From: Bacteroidales bacterium
GTDB lineage: Bacteria; Bacteroidota; Bacteroidia; Bacteroidales; UBA4417
Length of the DNA: 64,000 nt
Direction: 5' to 3'
Assembly: GCA_030654075.1 (NCBI GenBank)
Contig: JAURYB010000174.1
Coordinates: 1-64,000, forward strand
Of this stretch, positions 26,614-35,633 are shown piece after piece. The notes below the pieces were generated by a model. It had not been told where the DNA came from, searched no databases, and saw only the letters and a program-made list of their open reading frames with translations. The position numbers and the translations under genes were made by a program. Position 1 is the first letter of the stretch, and the number at the start of each line of letters is the position of its first letter.

Positions 26614-28671
26614 CTAATCTTTCCAATCAAAAATTTTCGTATTCCCTTTATCCGAATTTAAATACGTTGCTCCGGATGTAACTCCCAACTTTAAACCTCT
26701 TTGAGTTCCCACGCCTACGCCTCCCAGTGTCAAACCTGATTCATGCATTAATCCTACATCCGAAACCGTCATATTATCTTCAACGGTTGCATAAACTGAA
26801 GCGTCAAACTTTAATCCGGTTCCGATTTCATTAATAGTGGTGGGTAATCCGGTACCTACTTTGATTGTGGTGCGGTTTGTTTCGGGCCAGATGCTTTCAA
26901 CTGCAGGTGTTTCAGTGTCCGATTCTCTCATTACACTGATGCCTACACCAACGTCAATTTCAAAGCCATAGCTTTTGCAATCAACCTGAAAACTTCCCAC
27001 TAACAAGGGCACTTTTATATCGGTACACACAATATCACCCGGAAAAACCGGAAGTATTTTTACAGTTGTTGATGGAATACTATCATTTTCATTATCAGAA
27101 TCCTCCTCGGCTACTTCTTCCGCAGGACACCAGGATGAAGCATCCACTTTTGCCAGGTCACTTGCATAAGATGTAATTTCGCGCACAAATCCGGCAACAG
27201 GCATTGAAATCATAATCTGAATACCGAATTCCCTTTGATCGGGAAGATAGGCGGTATATGCCCACTTTAGTCCATGGTTGTAATACAAGGTAAGTTGTTT
27301 GAATGTTGTATTACAGAATTTTTCATAGGTAGAGGAGTATGAACCAAGATAAGTGGTTAGTTTTGAGGTGGCAATAAGGCAATACGTTGCCCTGATTTTT
27401 TCTTCACATAATCTGGAATCACTTGTTTTATTGCACTCTCCGATTTCTTCATTCATTTTACGGAGTAATTCGTCCATATCCTTTACCCTTTCGCGATCCA
27501 GTTTGGCAATAGCTTCGCCGTACTCATTACCAAGTGTATGAATTGTGTCGGCCAACTGCTTAAACATGGTTGAAACAATCAGATAGCTTTTTTTACATGA
27601 CACCGTTAAGCCTTCCGGAGTCTTTACCTTTCTGCTATCCATCTGGGTTCTCAGATCTTCGATCATGGTTTCAAAACCACCCTGCGACTTACTTTGCAGT
27701 GTTTCAATATAATAATCTATTGCTGCCATCCGCAACCGGTACTTGGGCATCCATTGCGATTTAACTGATTTAGCACTGGTGGGCATTTCGATACACGAAA
27801 TAAGCAGGCTCTCATTCAAAGGTTCCCTTTTATGTGTTTCCATCAATATTTCGCCAATGTCCACATCCTCTTCAAGCTTTTTTTTCAATTCCTTCAGGTA
27901 TGATTCTGCTCCGGAAGTATATCCTCCCTGGAGCGAATGCGTAAAGTAATCAATTGCCTTCCTGTCCTGCCCTTTCTCCATGGCGATCTGGCCAAGCAGA
28001 AGGTTGGCATCTATTTCATTGGGTTCCATTGCAACAGCTTTTTTCAGCCACGTTTCAGCCTGGCCTATTTTACCCATGCGCCGGAAAGCATCACCGAGAT
28101 TACTAATCGTATTCAGGTTTGGATTTACAGAAGCTGAATATTGAAGGATTGGAATGCTCTTTGCCGGGTGGCCGCAAATATTTAATACGCTCCCAAAACA
28201 ACTAATGGCGTTCACATCCTCATAATTGGCCTGGACGGCATAGCCTGATAAGAGAACCGAACTGAATGTGTTTTCCTGCAGGAGATTAACTACCGACATC
28301 TCGCCGATTTTATCACTGGTTCTGAAATAATCGCGCTGCGCTTTGCATGCGGCAACGGTTCCCGGTGGAAGACTGTTTTCAAGACCTGCAACCGTTTTGT
28401 CTATCAGTTTTTTAAATGCCACGGGACTTGAGGGAGTAGATTGAATTGAGTCGTCAGCAGGATCGCCAAAATCACCTTCTTCCTTTTCGACAACACTCTT
28501 TTCGAAAGCATTCATGAAATTCTCCATTTCCTGCTCCTTCTTCTCCATCTTCTTCTCCAATTCGGTCTGCTCTTCTTCTTCCTCCTCTTCCACCTGGGCT
28601 ACAGCAAACTGAACACTGAAAAATGTGAGATAAATGATAAACAGAATCCTCAGTACTTTATTTGTTTCCAT
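26614..28671 (-). CDS. Exported TPR-repeat protein of unknown function
   Basis: A 685-residue protein. The signal peptide (ending VQFAVAQ, about residue 26) is followed by a run of seven Glu and a highly charged, probably coiled-coil segment (about 27-60). A TPR region (about 170-265) includes LGDAFRRMGKIGQAETWLKKAVAMEPN and LLLGQIAMEKGQDRKAIDYFTHSL. The middle has long helical charged stretches, and the C-terminal 150 residues are beta-rich with many Gly and Thr, ending KIFDWKD. I recognise no family for the whole protein. It is the last gene of a four-gene minus-strand operon with two paralogous secreted proteins and an OmpA-like protein, which suggests an envelope-associated assembly. Confidence 0.7.
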   Translation of the reverse strand: METNKVLRILFIIYLTFFSVQFAVAQVEEEEEEEQTELEKKMEKKEQEMENFMNAFEKSVVEKEEGDFGDPADDSIQSTPSSPVAFKKLIDKTVAGLENSLPPGTVAACKAQRDYFRTSDKIGEMSVVNLLQENTFSSVLLSGYAVQANYEDVNAISCFGSVLNICGHPAKSIPILQYSASVNPNLNTISNLGDAFRRMGKIGQAETWLKKAVAMEPNEIDANLLLGQIAMEKGQDRKAIDYFTHSLQGGYTSGAESYLKELKKKLEEDVDIGEILMETHKREPLNESLLISCIEMPTSAKSVKSQWMPKYRLRMAAIDYYIETLQSKSQGGFETMIEDLRTQMDSRKVKTPEGLTVSCKKSYLIVSTMFKQLADTIHTLGNEYGEAIAKLDRERVKDMDELLRKMNEEIGECNKTSDSRLCEEKIRATYCLIATSKLTTYLGSYSSTYEKFCNTTFKQLTLYYNHGLKWAYTAYLPDQREFGIQIMISMPVAGFVREITSYASDLAKVDASSWCPAEEVAEEDSDNENDSIPSTTVKILPVFPGDIVCTDIKVPLLVGSFQVDCKSYGFEIDVGVGISVMRESDTETPAVESIWPETNRTTIKVGTGLPTTINEIGTGLKFDASVYATVEDNMTVSDVGLMHESGLTLGGVGVGTQRGLKLGVTSGATYLNSDKGNTKIFDWKD

Positions 28672-28682
28672 GCTTTGAAGGC

Positions 28683-29465
28683 TTACCAGGTTATACTTTC
28701 CAGAATTTTTATCATTACATCAGGATACCATACCCTTTCATTTTTCAGAAGATTATAATTTACATAAATGATCTCCTGGTCATCGGCATACCAGAAATGG
28801 TACTGATCCATCTGCATCATAAATTCATTCCGGCTGCTTTTAAATGTCTTTCCTCCAATAACATAATCCAATGGCGGACTGGCTTTCAGATTGATTGCAC
28901 CATTCATTTTGCTGGTCATATCCATCAGCTGCGCCGTTGTTAGTTTTGCCGTATTCGGTGTGCGGGTAATTGTAAAAATCTCGGAGTTGCTCCATTCATC
29001 CTTCATCCAGAGTGAAACTTTGTTTTCGCTCAGGCTCTTACTCTTAAAAATACCATCATTTTTTGCAAGTCTATACTCCAAGTCCCACGGATATTTAAGG
29101 CTTACTTTGGGTGGCTGTACTTTAAGTTTCTGCCATTTGGTGATTTCAAAGGGTTTATAATATTCCTCGATGGCTGTTATGAGCCAGGCCATAGCAGCTT
29201 TTTTACTTGAAAAAGTATCCCTTTTCTGAGTCATATAAAACTCGGCATAGCAAAGCGGATTTACTCTTCCACCCTGGGTTTCGGAGTAATTACATGAACT
29301 TGGCTCCACCTTGCCTATCATTTCGTCGTCCTTATAATAATAATTGGCCGATTGGCCGGTTGCATAGGTGCAATCGAACGATTTGGTTGTAACTCCGGTT
29401 GGCAATTCCTGACCAAAGGCAAATGATGCAACAGCAAGAATTAAAAACAGTAAAATAGATTTCAT
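28683..29465 (-). CDS. Secreted protein of unknown family, paralog 1
   Basis: A 260-residue exported protein (signal peptide ending ASFAFGQ) closely related to the next gene upstream. Shared elements are ELPTGVT, DEMIGKV, KAAMAWLITAIEEYYKP, KVSLKYPWD, GIFKSKSLSENK, TRTPNTAKLTTAQLMDM, IGGKTFKSSRNEFM and DQYHFWYADDQEIIYVNYNLLKNER. I do not recognise the domain. Conserved Trp, Tyr and His residues near the C-terminus look structural. It lies 11 bp upstream of the TPR gene and 245 bp downstream of its paralog in the same operon. Confidence 0.7.
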   Translation of the reverse strand: MKSILLFLILAVASFAFGQELPTGVTTKSFDCTYATGQSANYYYKDDEMIGKVEPSSCNYSETQGGRVNPLCYAEFYMTQKRDTFSSKKAAMAWLITAIEEYYKPFEITKWQKLKVQPPKVSLKYPWDLEYRLAKNDGIFKSKSLSENKVSLWMKDEWSNSEIFTITRTPNTAKLTTAQLMDMTSKMNGAINLKASPPLDYVIGGKTFKSSRNEFMMQMDQYHFWYADDQEIIYVNYNLLKNERVWYPDVMIKILESITW

Positions 29466-29527
29466 GTGTTATTATTTATTTTTTACTGGTCACATGGAAT
29501 ACGCCAGATTGATCATGATATCATCTT

Positions 29528-29548
29528 CCCTGCCTGCTGCAGGCAGGG
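29528..29548. repeat. Perfect 21-base palindromic element
   Basis: CCCTGCCTGC, one T, then GCAGGCAGGG: a 10-bp perfect stem with a single unpaired base. It lies in the 245-bp gap between the two paralogous secreted-protein genes. Similar GC-rich palindromes in AT-rich spacers behave as dispersed repeats in Bacteroidota; it may also act as an mRNA-stabilising or attenuating hairpin. Confidence 0.7.
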
Positions 29549-29710
29549 GTTGGTTATTTTTTCAATCATGGCTATTTCATGGATTCTGGTTTTACGAATT
29601 TTTCTTTGGGATTTGTTCGATATAAAAAGCGTATTGGGATCAGCCCACGGCATAACATTACTGATTTGCAATACTTTGCAAAACCATTTAATGCCAAGCA
29701 AAAGACTTGA

Positions 29711-30493
29711 TTACCAGCTTATACTTTCAACAATGGCTTTCATCACTTCGGGATACCGTATACGTTCGTCTTTCAGAAGGTTGTAGTTGATGTAAATGAT
29801 CTCCTTTTCATCGGCATACCAGAAATGGTATTGATCCATTAACGACATGAACTGATTCTGAGCTGTTTTAAAGGATTTTCCACCAATCTCATATAGTGCT
29901 TCAGGTGAACTCTTGATATCAATAGCCCAATTCATCTGTGCGGCCATTTCCATCACCTTTGCTGTTGAGAGTTTGGCGGTATTCGGAGTCCGGATGATGA
30001 AACAGACTTCGGACTGTCCGCCCGGAACTTTTCGCATCAGTGTGAGTTTATTTTCAGCCTGGTTTTTGCTTTTAAATACACCATCATACCTGTCCGTTTT
30101 ATACGTCCAGTCCCATGGATATTTCACACTTACTTTGGGAATCTGAACCTCAAGTTCCTGCCATTTATCGATGATTGCGGGTTTGTAATATTCCTCCATG
30201 GTAGTAATCATCCATGCCATAGCCTGGTCATTCGTGGCAAACGTGTCCTTTTTAGAATCGTTGTAAAAATCGGCGAGGAAATATTTATTAACGCCGTCTT
30301 CTTCAACTCCGTTATAATTACACGCATCCGGCAGAATCATGCCAATCATTTCATTGGATTTATTGAAATAATAACTGCTAAGGCCTGGAGCATAGTTACA
30401 TGCGTTGGCTTGTACAGTTACTCCTTCCGGTAATTGCTGGCCAAATGACTGATAGCCAATCGCCATCAGAAAAAACAGGATTGCTGGCTTCAT
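29711..30493 (-). CDS. Secreted protein of unknown family, paralog 2
   Basis: A 260-residue exported protein, the same length as its paralog. The ATG at 30493 (MKPAILFFLMAIGYQSFGQ) starts a proper signal peptide; a longer frame from 30568 overlaps the upstream gene and is rejected. It matches the paralog along its whole length (QLPEGVTVQANACNYAPG, MAWMITTMEEYYKP, KVSVKYPWDWTYK, IIRTPNTAKLSTAKVMEM, DQYHFWYADEKEIIYINYNLLKDER, and a final ISW). The start lies 2 bp after the OmpA-like stop codon, so the two are probably cotranscribed and translationally coupled. Function unknown. Confidence 0.75.
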   Translation of the reverse strand: MKPAILFFLMAIGYQSFGQQLPEGVTVQANACNYAPGLSSYYFNKSNEMIGMILPDACNYNGVEEDGVNKYFLADFYNDSKKDTFATNDQAMAWMITTMEEYYKPAIIDKWQELEVQIPKVSVKYPWDWTYKTDRYDGVFKSKNQAENKLTLMRKVPGGQSEVCFIIRTPNTAKLSTAKVMEMAAQMNWAIDIKSSPEALYEIGGKSFKTAQNQFMSLMDQYHFWYADEKEIIYINYNLLKDERIRYPEVMKAIVESISW

Positions 30494-30495
30494 AC

Positions 30496-31332
30496 TTATT
30501 GTTTTACAATTTCGACCCTGCGGTTCAGTTTCCGGCCTTCTTCGGTGGAATTTGTAGTAACAGGACAATATTGACCTGCGCCTTCGGACATTATTCGTGA
30601 AGCAGCAATTTTACCGGTGTTTACCAGGTAATTTTTAACGCTTTCGGCCCGGGCTTTGGAAAGTGTAATATTGCCTGCATAGGTTCCTGTATTATCAGTA
30701 TGCCCGACAACTATGATCTTTACAGCAGGATTGGCATTCAGGTAATCGGTAATCTGCGTAAGTGCTTCGGCTGATTCGGGCTTGATAACCGATTTCCCGA
30801 CATCGAACAATATTCCATAAAGGGCTATTTTACCATCTTTGTCGATGGCTTCTTCCATATTAACAACAATATCCTGTTGCATTACTTCTACCTCCACAAC
30901 TTCTATATTGTAACTACCTGCATCAGTCGAATTTTCGGCAGTATGTATCTGAATATATACTTCCTTCCCATTTATACTGGCAGAGAATACAGTTTTTTTC
31001 TTATCCAGAACTTTACCCTTTACTTTTAAAATGGCATTGTAGTAATTCTGGTTTATCTGAGCACTGCTGAATTTCCGGGTTTCACCTTCTTTTTTGTAAT
31101 AAAAAACATGATAGTATTTACCACTTTTATTGATTTTATTTGCTTTCCCATCAACCCAATATACAAACTCAGCATCATTATACTCGCTGTTTTTGCAATC
31201 GGTGATGTAAAATCCGGGCATGCGGTTAAGGTAAGGAGGCTCTGCATCCGGGCAGCGCGGGGTGTCCTGTGGGTCCTGTGCAAAGGAAACTAAAGAAAAC
31301 AGAGTAAGACAAATGGTCAATAATCTTTTCAT
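30496..31332 (-). CDS. OmpA-family protein with peptidoglycan-binding domain
   Basis: A 278-residue exported protein (signal peptide ending VSFAQ) with an N-terminal domain of unknown type (about 20-160; PYLNRMPGFYITDC is typical of Bacteroidota OmpA-like proteins) and a C-terminal OmpA domain (about 165-278). The OmpA domain has LYGILFDVGKSVIKPES, VVGHTDNTGTYAGNITLSKARAESVKNYLV and EGRKLNRRVEIV, which contain the conserved Asp and Arg that grip diaminopimelate in peptidoglycan. It is the first gene of the four-gene operon and probably anchors the product complex to the cell wall. Confidence 0.9.
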   Translation of the reverse strand: MKRLLTICLTLFSLVSFAQDPQDTPRCPDAEPPYLNRMPGFYITDCKNSEYNDAEFVYWVDGKANKINKSGKYYHVFYYKKEGETRKFSSAQINQNYYNAILKVKGKVLDKKKTVFSASINGKEVYIQIHTAENSTDAGSYNIEVVEVEVMQQDIVVNMEEAIDKDGKIALYGILFDVGKSVIKPESAEALTQITDYLNANPAVKIIVVGHTDNTGTYAGNITLSKARAESVKNYLVNTGKIAASRIMSEGAGQYCPVTTNSTEEGRKLNRRVEIVKQ

Positions 31333-31891
31333 TTGCAGTAAATTTAAGGGGTTAGAAATTTAATGATCTGGGGCTTTTTAATCAGATACTCTACGCAGGA
31401 GCGTTCGGACGGCAGCAATTTAGTTGTAAGAGTGCGGCAGGATATATATACTTATACAAATATATAAATATAAATTTATAAAAAAAACAATATGTTTTTT
31501 TTATATCTGGTCTAAATAAGAATTATCTTCCTGAAGTATCGGGAATTTGAAGAACAATACTCTGATACCAGCTTTTACCTCTTAGAAATTGGATATATGA
31601 TTTTTGGAAAAATTGAATATAAATTTGATTTAGTCGCAGAAAGCTGGAGTTAATCAGGTTGGATGTATGCAGGCTGTATTTTACACGTAAGGATTATTTT
31701 CAATGTTGGCTGTTTTTACTTCAATCAAGGCTTGAGTAAGTTGCAAATAATTTTCAATACAATACAAGCGGAATTGTACTGCATTCCGTCAGCAGCCTAA
31801 CACGGAGAAGTAAAAAGTAAATCTATTGGTGTAAATCCAATTCTGGTTATTCCTTCTTTTGGCTTACCGCTGAAGAAATGAAGAATATTCT
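31333..31891. other. Intergenic region between manA and the OmpA operon
   Basis: A 559-base stretch without a recognisable gene. It has a very AT-rich tract at about 31440-31510 (TATATA-type steps and poly-A/T) and must contain the promoter of the OmpA operon. No TAnnTTTG box, RNA gene or repeat family seen elsewhere in the window was identified. Confidence 0.5.
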
Positions 31892-32878
31892 TTATTCCTG
31901 TGGATAGTATATCTCCAGAATTTTGGTTTCAACAAGAGGTATAATCTGAATTCGTTCCATAATGGCCGGAATAAGCATTGCTTCACCGGCTTTAAGGATT
32001 TCCGATCCTCCTTCGAATTTAATACTGCATTTGCCTTCGGCACACTGCAGAATTACAAATGAATCGATGCCGCTGTAATCCTTTATTACTGGTTTATCAA
32101 AATGAATTACGCTGGTGTTGAAATAGGTACTTTCAATAACCGGAACGGTTTTGTTAAACACTGGCTCATATTCGGTTCTGTAGCTTTCGTGTTTTGTAAA
32201 ATCGAGTGCGTCAAGTGCCAGTTCCGTATGAAGCTGGCGTGGAATTCCTTTATCGTCAACCCTGTCGAAATCATAAATCCTGTAAGTAAGATCGCTGGTT
32301 TGCTGGATTTCAAAAATAAGTAATCCCGGGCCCAGAGCATGCACCCTGCCGGAAGGCATAAAATAGACATCGCCATTATGAACAGTCTCATAATTCATGA
32401 TATCCAGGATTGACCCATTATTTAAATTGGACATGTACAATTCAGCATTCATGTCGCGGTTAAAGCCACTTATCAGCTGTGCGCCGGATTCGGCATCAGC
32501 CACATACCACATTTCGGTTTTACCCAGGTCATTATGACGGCTTTCAGCCAGTTTATCATCCGGATGAACCTGTATCGACAGCCAATCGTTTGAATTCAGG
32601 ATTTTTATAAGCAACGGGAATTTGGTGCCGTATTTTTCAAAAACAGCTTCTCCGACAAGGTCGCCCATATAAATATCAATAAGTTCATCGAGCTGGTTTT
32701 CAGCCAGAAAACCGTTTGATACAACACTGATTTCTTCCCCATATCCAGATAATACCCATGCCTCGCCGCAATTAGGCAGCGGAGAATAGTCCATTCCGAA
32801 TACTGTTTTAATTTTATCGCCGCCCCAGATTTTCTCTTTGAAAATGGGAGTAAATTTCAGTGGATATAATTCATTCAT
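31892..32878 (-). CDS. manA: Mannose-6-phosphate isomerase, class I
   Basis: Interconverts mannose-6-phosphate and fructose-6-phosphate (zinc-dependent cupin), linking mannose to glycolysis and GDP-mannose synthesis. 328 residues from the ATG at 32878; the GTG just before it (32881) is not needed. Visible motifs: KFTPIFKEKIWGGDKIKTVFG, IKILNSNDWLSIQVHPDD (zinc-binding region), LGKTEMWYVADAESGAQLISGF, NGDVYFMPSGRVHALGPGLLIFEIQQTSDLTYRIYDF (zinc-binding His and catalytic Arg; residues about 168-205). The C-terminal half is the smaller cupin. Length is that of the short bacterial type. It is monocistronic and divergent from the lipAB gene. Confidence 0.93.
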   Translation of the reverse strand: MNELYPLKFTPIFKEKIWGGDKIKTVFGMDYSPLPNCGEAWVLSGYGEEISVVSNGFLAENQLDELIDIYMGDLVGEAVFEKYGTKFPLLIKILNSNDWLSIQVHPDDKLAESRHNDLGKTEMWYVADAESGAQLISGFNRDMNAELYMSNLNNGSILDIMNYETVHNGDVYFMPSGRVHALGPGLLIFEIQQTSDLTYRIYDFDRVDDKGIPRQLHTELALDALDFTKHESYRTEYEPVFNKTVPVIESTYFNTSVIHFDKPVIKDYSGIDSFVILQCAEGKCSIKFEGGSEILKAGEAMLIPAIMERIQIIPLVETKILEIYYPQE

Positions 32879-32961
32879 CACAAATCTCCAGTTCTTTATT
32901 TGAAAGTATGTATTTAGTAAAATGCTTTATCTAATCAGCCAGTACGAATCAAGAAGTAAAA

Positions 32962-33080
32962 TTAGCCACAGATTTCGCAGATTTCACAGATTAAAATTAA
33001 TTGCGGAAGGCGGTTTTATAATATAGAAACTGCTGAAATCGGTTCCAGATCTGCGTGAATAAGCGAAATCTGTGGCAAAA
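32962..33080. repeat. CACAGATT-type inverted-repeat element (copy 2)
   Basis: Arms GCCACAGATTTCGCAG (from 32964) and GAAATCTGTGGC (to about 33075). The interior keeps the AACTGCTGAAATCGGTT block seen in copy 1 (AACTGCTAAAAGCAGTT) and an ATCTGCGT before the right arm. It lies between divergent manA and lipAB, so it cannot be a simple terminator here. Confidence 0.75.
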
Positions 33081-33207
33081 TGTCTTTTAATTTCTAAGGT
33101 CAAAATTACGATATTATCCACTTCATGCGACAATCGGTCTCCAATCGTGTTGAGGAAATCAACTGAATGTGGAAATGAAGTACTTTTGCCTCCTGAATTT
33201 TTACAAT

Positions 33208-34893
33208 ATGTCCGAAACACCTGAAAAACATATCCGTAAACCCGACTGGCTGAAAATCAAACTTCCGAAAGGGGATAACTACCTGAAGGTAAAAGGAATA
33301 CTGGAAGAGAAGGGTTTGCATACCATTTGTTCAAGCGGCAAGTGCCCGAATATGGGCGAATGCTGGAATGCCGGGACCGCAACATTTATGATCCTCGGCG
33401 ATATCTGCACCCGCAGCTGTAAATTCTGCGCCACTAAAACCGGAAAACCTCTCCCGGTTGATGCAAATGAACCGGATAAAATCGCTCAATCAGTTAAACA
33501 TCTGAACCTGAAACATGTTGTTTTAACCTCCGTTGACCGGGATGATCTTTCTGATGGAGGTGCTGTTATCTGGGCGGAAACTGTCAGGAAAGTGAAAGAA
33601 TTAAATCCGGAAACAACCATTGAAACCCTGCTCCCTGACTTTGGCGGAAATGCGGATCAGCTTCAATTGGTTATTGAATCAGCGCCGGATATTATTTCAC
33701 ATAACCTGGAAACAGTTCTTAGGTTAACTCCTCAAATTCGCAGTGCTGCTCAATATGACCGTAGTCTGGAGGTAATACGGCAAATTGCTGCTTCCGGGTT
33801 AAGAGCTAAATCAGGAATTATGGTTGGATTGGGTGAAACCGAAACAGAAGTACTCGAACTTATGGATGATTTACGAAGTGTAAACTGCAGCATTTTTACC
33901 ATAGGCCAATATCTTCAACCATCACCAGCTCATCTGAAAGTGGTTGAATATGTGCACCCTGATGTTTTTGAAAAATACCGGGTTGCCGGGATTGAAAAAG
34001 GTTTCACTCATGTGGAAAGTAAACCTTTGGTCAGAAGCAGTTACCATGCAGAGAAGCATGTTGTTGACCGCCGTAAAGACGCGATGCCTCGCGTCTCTGC
34101 AAATGGTGGCTTACAACAGGACATTGCCGTGATACCTCACTCCGAAAAAATGAAAAAATCAAATCCAATTTCAATCGGAGACGCGAAGCATCGCGTCTCT
34201 ACGATTGACCTGGGATTAATGCCCTACCAACAAGCCTGGGATTACCAGGAAACCCTTCTGAATGAAATAATTACGCAGAAACTTGAATTCCAGAAACTGC
34301 CATTAAACGATGAACGATTAACTAACAACTATTTACTTTTTGTCGAGCATCCGCATGTTTTCACACTTGGCAAGAGCGGTTCAGAGGACAATTTGCTGGC
34401 CAATTTTATCCAGCTTCAGGCTAAAAATGCAGAGTTTATTCATACCAACAGGGGAGGAGATATTACCTATCACGGTCCTGGACAAATTGTTGGTTACCCG
34501 ATTTTGAATCTTGATTATTTTGCCAAAGGAATACGCGATTATATTGAAAAACTGGAAGAAGCAATCATTCTTTGCTTGAAGCATTATGGACTTGAAGGCC
34601 ACCGCCTCGAAGGTGCAACCGGTGTTTGGCTTGATCCGGATGTTCCTGGGAAAACCCGGAAAATCTGTGCAATCGGCGTACGTGTAAGCCGTGGCGTGAG
34701 TATGCATGGATTTGCATTTAATGTAAATACCGATTTATCGTACTTTAGCCTGATAAATCCATGTGGGTTTACAGATAAAAAGGTAACTTCGTTGCAGGCG
34801 GAACTAGGGAAGGAAATGGAAATGAACGCAGTAAAAGCAGTGCTGAAAGAGAAGATATCCCAGGTATTTAATATGGAATTATATAATCTGTAA
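33208..34893 (+). CDS. lipA-lipB: Lipoyl synthase-octanoyltransferase fusion (LipA-LipB)
   Basis: One 561-residue frame joins the two enzymes of protein lipoylation. Residues 1-286 are LipA, the radical-SAM enzyme that inserts two sulfurs into octanoyl groups. The auxiliary cluster Cys are in CSSGKCPNMGECW and the SAM cluster CxxxCxxC is in GDICTRSCKFCA; LipA ends at its usual RSSYHAEKHVV. Residues about 333-561 are LipB, which transfers octanoate from ACP: RGGDITYHGPGQIVGYP, Lys in RKICAIG, and the catalytic Cys in INPCGF. The linker (287-332) is encoded by two palindromic repeats (34078-34098 and 34178-34201), pointing to fusion by repeat insertion. The ATG at 33208 is preferred to 33169. 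It needs Fe-S clusters, made by Suf at 55-61 kb. The LOG gene starts at the next base after its stop. Confidence 0.92.
   Translation: MSETPEKHIRKPDWLKIKLPKGDNYLKVKGILEEKGLHTICSSGKCPNMGECWNAGTATFMILGDICTRSCKFCATKTGKPLPVDANEPDKIAQSVKHLNLKHVVLTSVDRDDLSDGGAVIWAETVRKVKELNPETTIETLLPDFGGNADQLQLVIESAPDIISHNLETVLRLTPQIRSAAQYDRSLEVIRQIAASGLRAKSGIMVGLGETETEVLELMDDLRSVNCSIFTIGQYLQPSPAHLKVVEYVHPDVFEKYRVAGIEKGFTHVESKPLVRSSYHAEKHVVDRRKDAMPRVSANGGLQQDIAVIPHSEKMKKSNPISIGDAKHRVSTIDLGLMPYQQAWDYQETLLNEIITQKLEFQKLPLNDERLTNNYLLFVEHPHVFTLGKSGSEDNLLANFIQLQAKNAEFIHTNRGGDITYHGPGQIVGYPILNLDYFAKGIRDYIEKLEEAIILCLKHYGLEGHRLEGATGVWLDPDVPGKTRKICAIGVRVSRGVSMHGFAFNVNTDLSYFSLINPCGFTDKKVTSLQAELGKEMEMNAVKAVLKEKISQVFNMELYNL
34076..34202. 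repeat. Pair of GAGACGCGATG-type palindromes inside the lipA-lipB linker
   Basis: AAGACGCGATGCCTCGCGTCT (its core at 34078-34097) and GAGACGCGAAGCATCGCGTC (34178-34197, continuing TCTAC) are two copies of one palindromic unit in direct orientation, about 100 bp apart. Between them lies a sequence with no recognised domain. Both palindromes are read in frame without a stop. Confidence 0.85.
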
Positions 34894-35505
34894 ATGATGA
34901 CTAAAGAAATCAAATCCATCTGCATTTTCTGCGGTTCCAGTGCCGGAAGCCGGGAAGAATATTCCATTAAGGCCCGCGACCTGGGACATCTTTTTATAGA
35001 AAAAAACATTTCACTTGTTTACGGTGGCAGCAACGTAGGCCTGATGCGTGTGATTGCTGATACTATGCTGGAAGCCGGTGGCAAGGTGATTGGCGTAATG
35101 CCGCATAATTTAATTAATCGGGAGGTTGCTCATAAGGGACTTACCGAATTTCATGTAGTTGAAACCATGGCTGAACGAAAAGAGGTTATGGACAAACTTT
35201 CGGATGCTTTTATTTCGATGCCGGGTGGTGTTGGTACTTTGGATGAATTATTTGAAGTAATGAGCTGGAACCAGCTTGAACTAATCACGAAACCAGTTGC
35301 GCTTTATAATGTTTTAGGTTATTATGATCAACTGCTTGCATTTCTCGATCATTCAGTGGATCAGCGGTTTGTAAAAGCCGAACACCGGATTAACCTGATT
35401 TCGGAAAGTGATGAGAATGTATTGCTTGAAAAGATTTTTAACTACGAGCCGGTTAAAGTAGATGGGGGAAAGTGGATTAAGGAGTTGCATGAAAATAAGT
35501 TCTGA
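34894..35505 (+). CDS. LOG-family nucleotide 5'-monophosphate phosphoribohydrolase
   Basis: A 203-residue member of the LOG (Lonely Guy, TIGR00730) Rossmann family, which hydrolyses nucleoside or cytokinin-riboside 5'-monophosphates to the free base plus ribose-5-phosphate. The hallmark PGGxGTxxE is MPGGVGTLDELFEVMSWNQL; the N-terminus is ICIFCGSSAGSREEY, and VYGGSNVGLMRVIADTMLEAGGKVIGVMP is also standard (about residues 47-75). Length is normal. The ATG at 34894 follows the lipAB stop codon directly, implying one transcript and coupled translation, although no metabolic link to lipoate is known. Confidence 0.9.
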   Translation: MMTKEIKSICIFCGSSAGSREEYSIKARDLGHLFIEKNISLVYGGSNVGLMRVIADTMLEAGGKVIGVMPHNLINREVAHKGLTEFHVVETMAERKEVMDKLSDAFISMPGGVGTLDELFEVMSWNQLELITKPVALYNVLGYYDQLLAFLDHSVDQRFVKAEHRINLISESDENVLLEKIFNYEPVKVDGGKWIKELHENKF

Positions 35506-35633
35506 AAGCAGGGAATCGGAAGATTTTGATACGCATTTATCTTTTAAGATTATAATTTTTTCTTTTTCATGCTTTTACAACAGTTACGTGCTTTTTTAAA
35601 TGAGATTTTTGTTAAAAGAAAGAGATAGAAACA

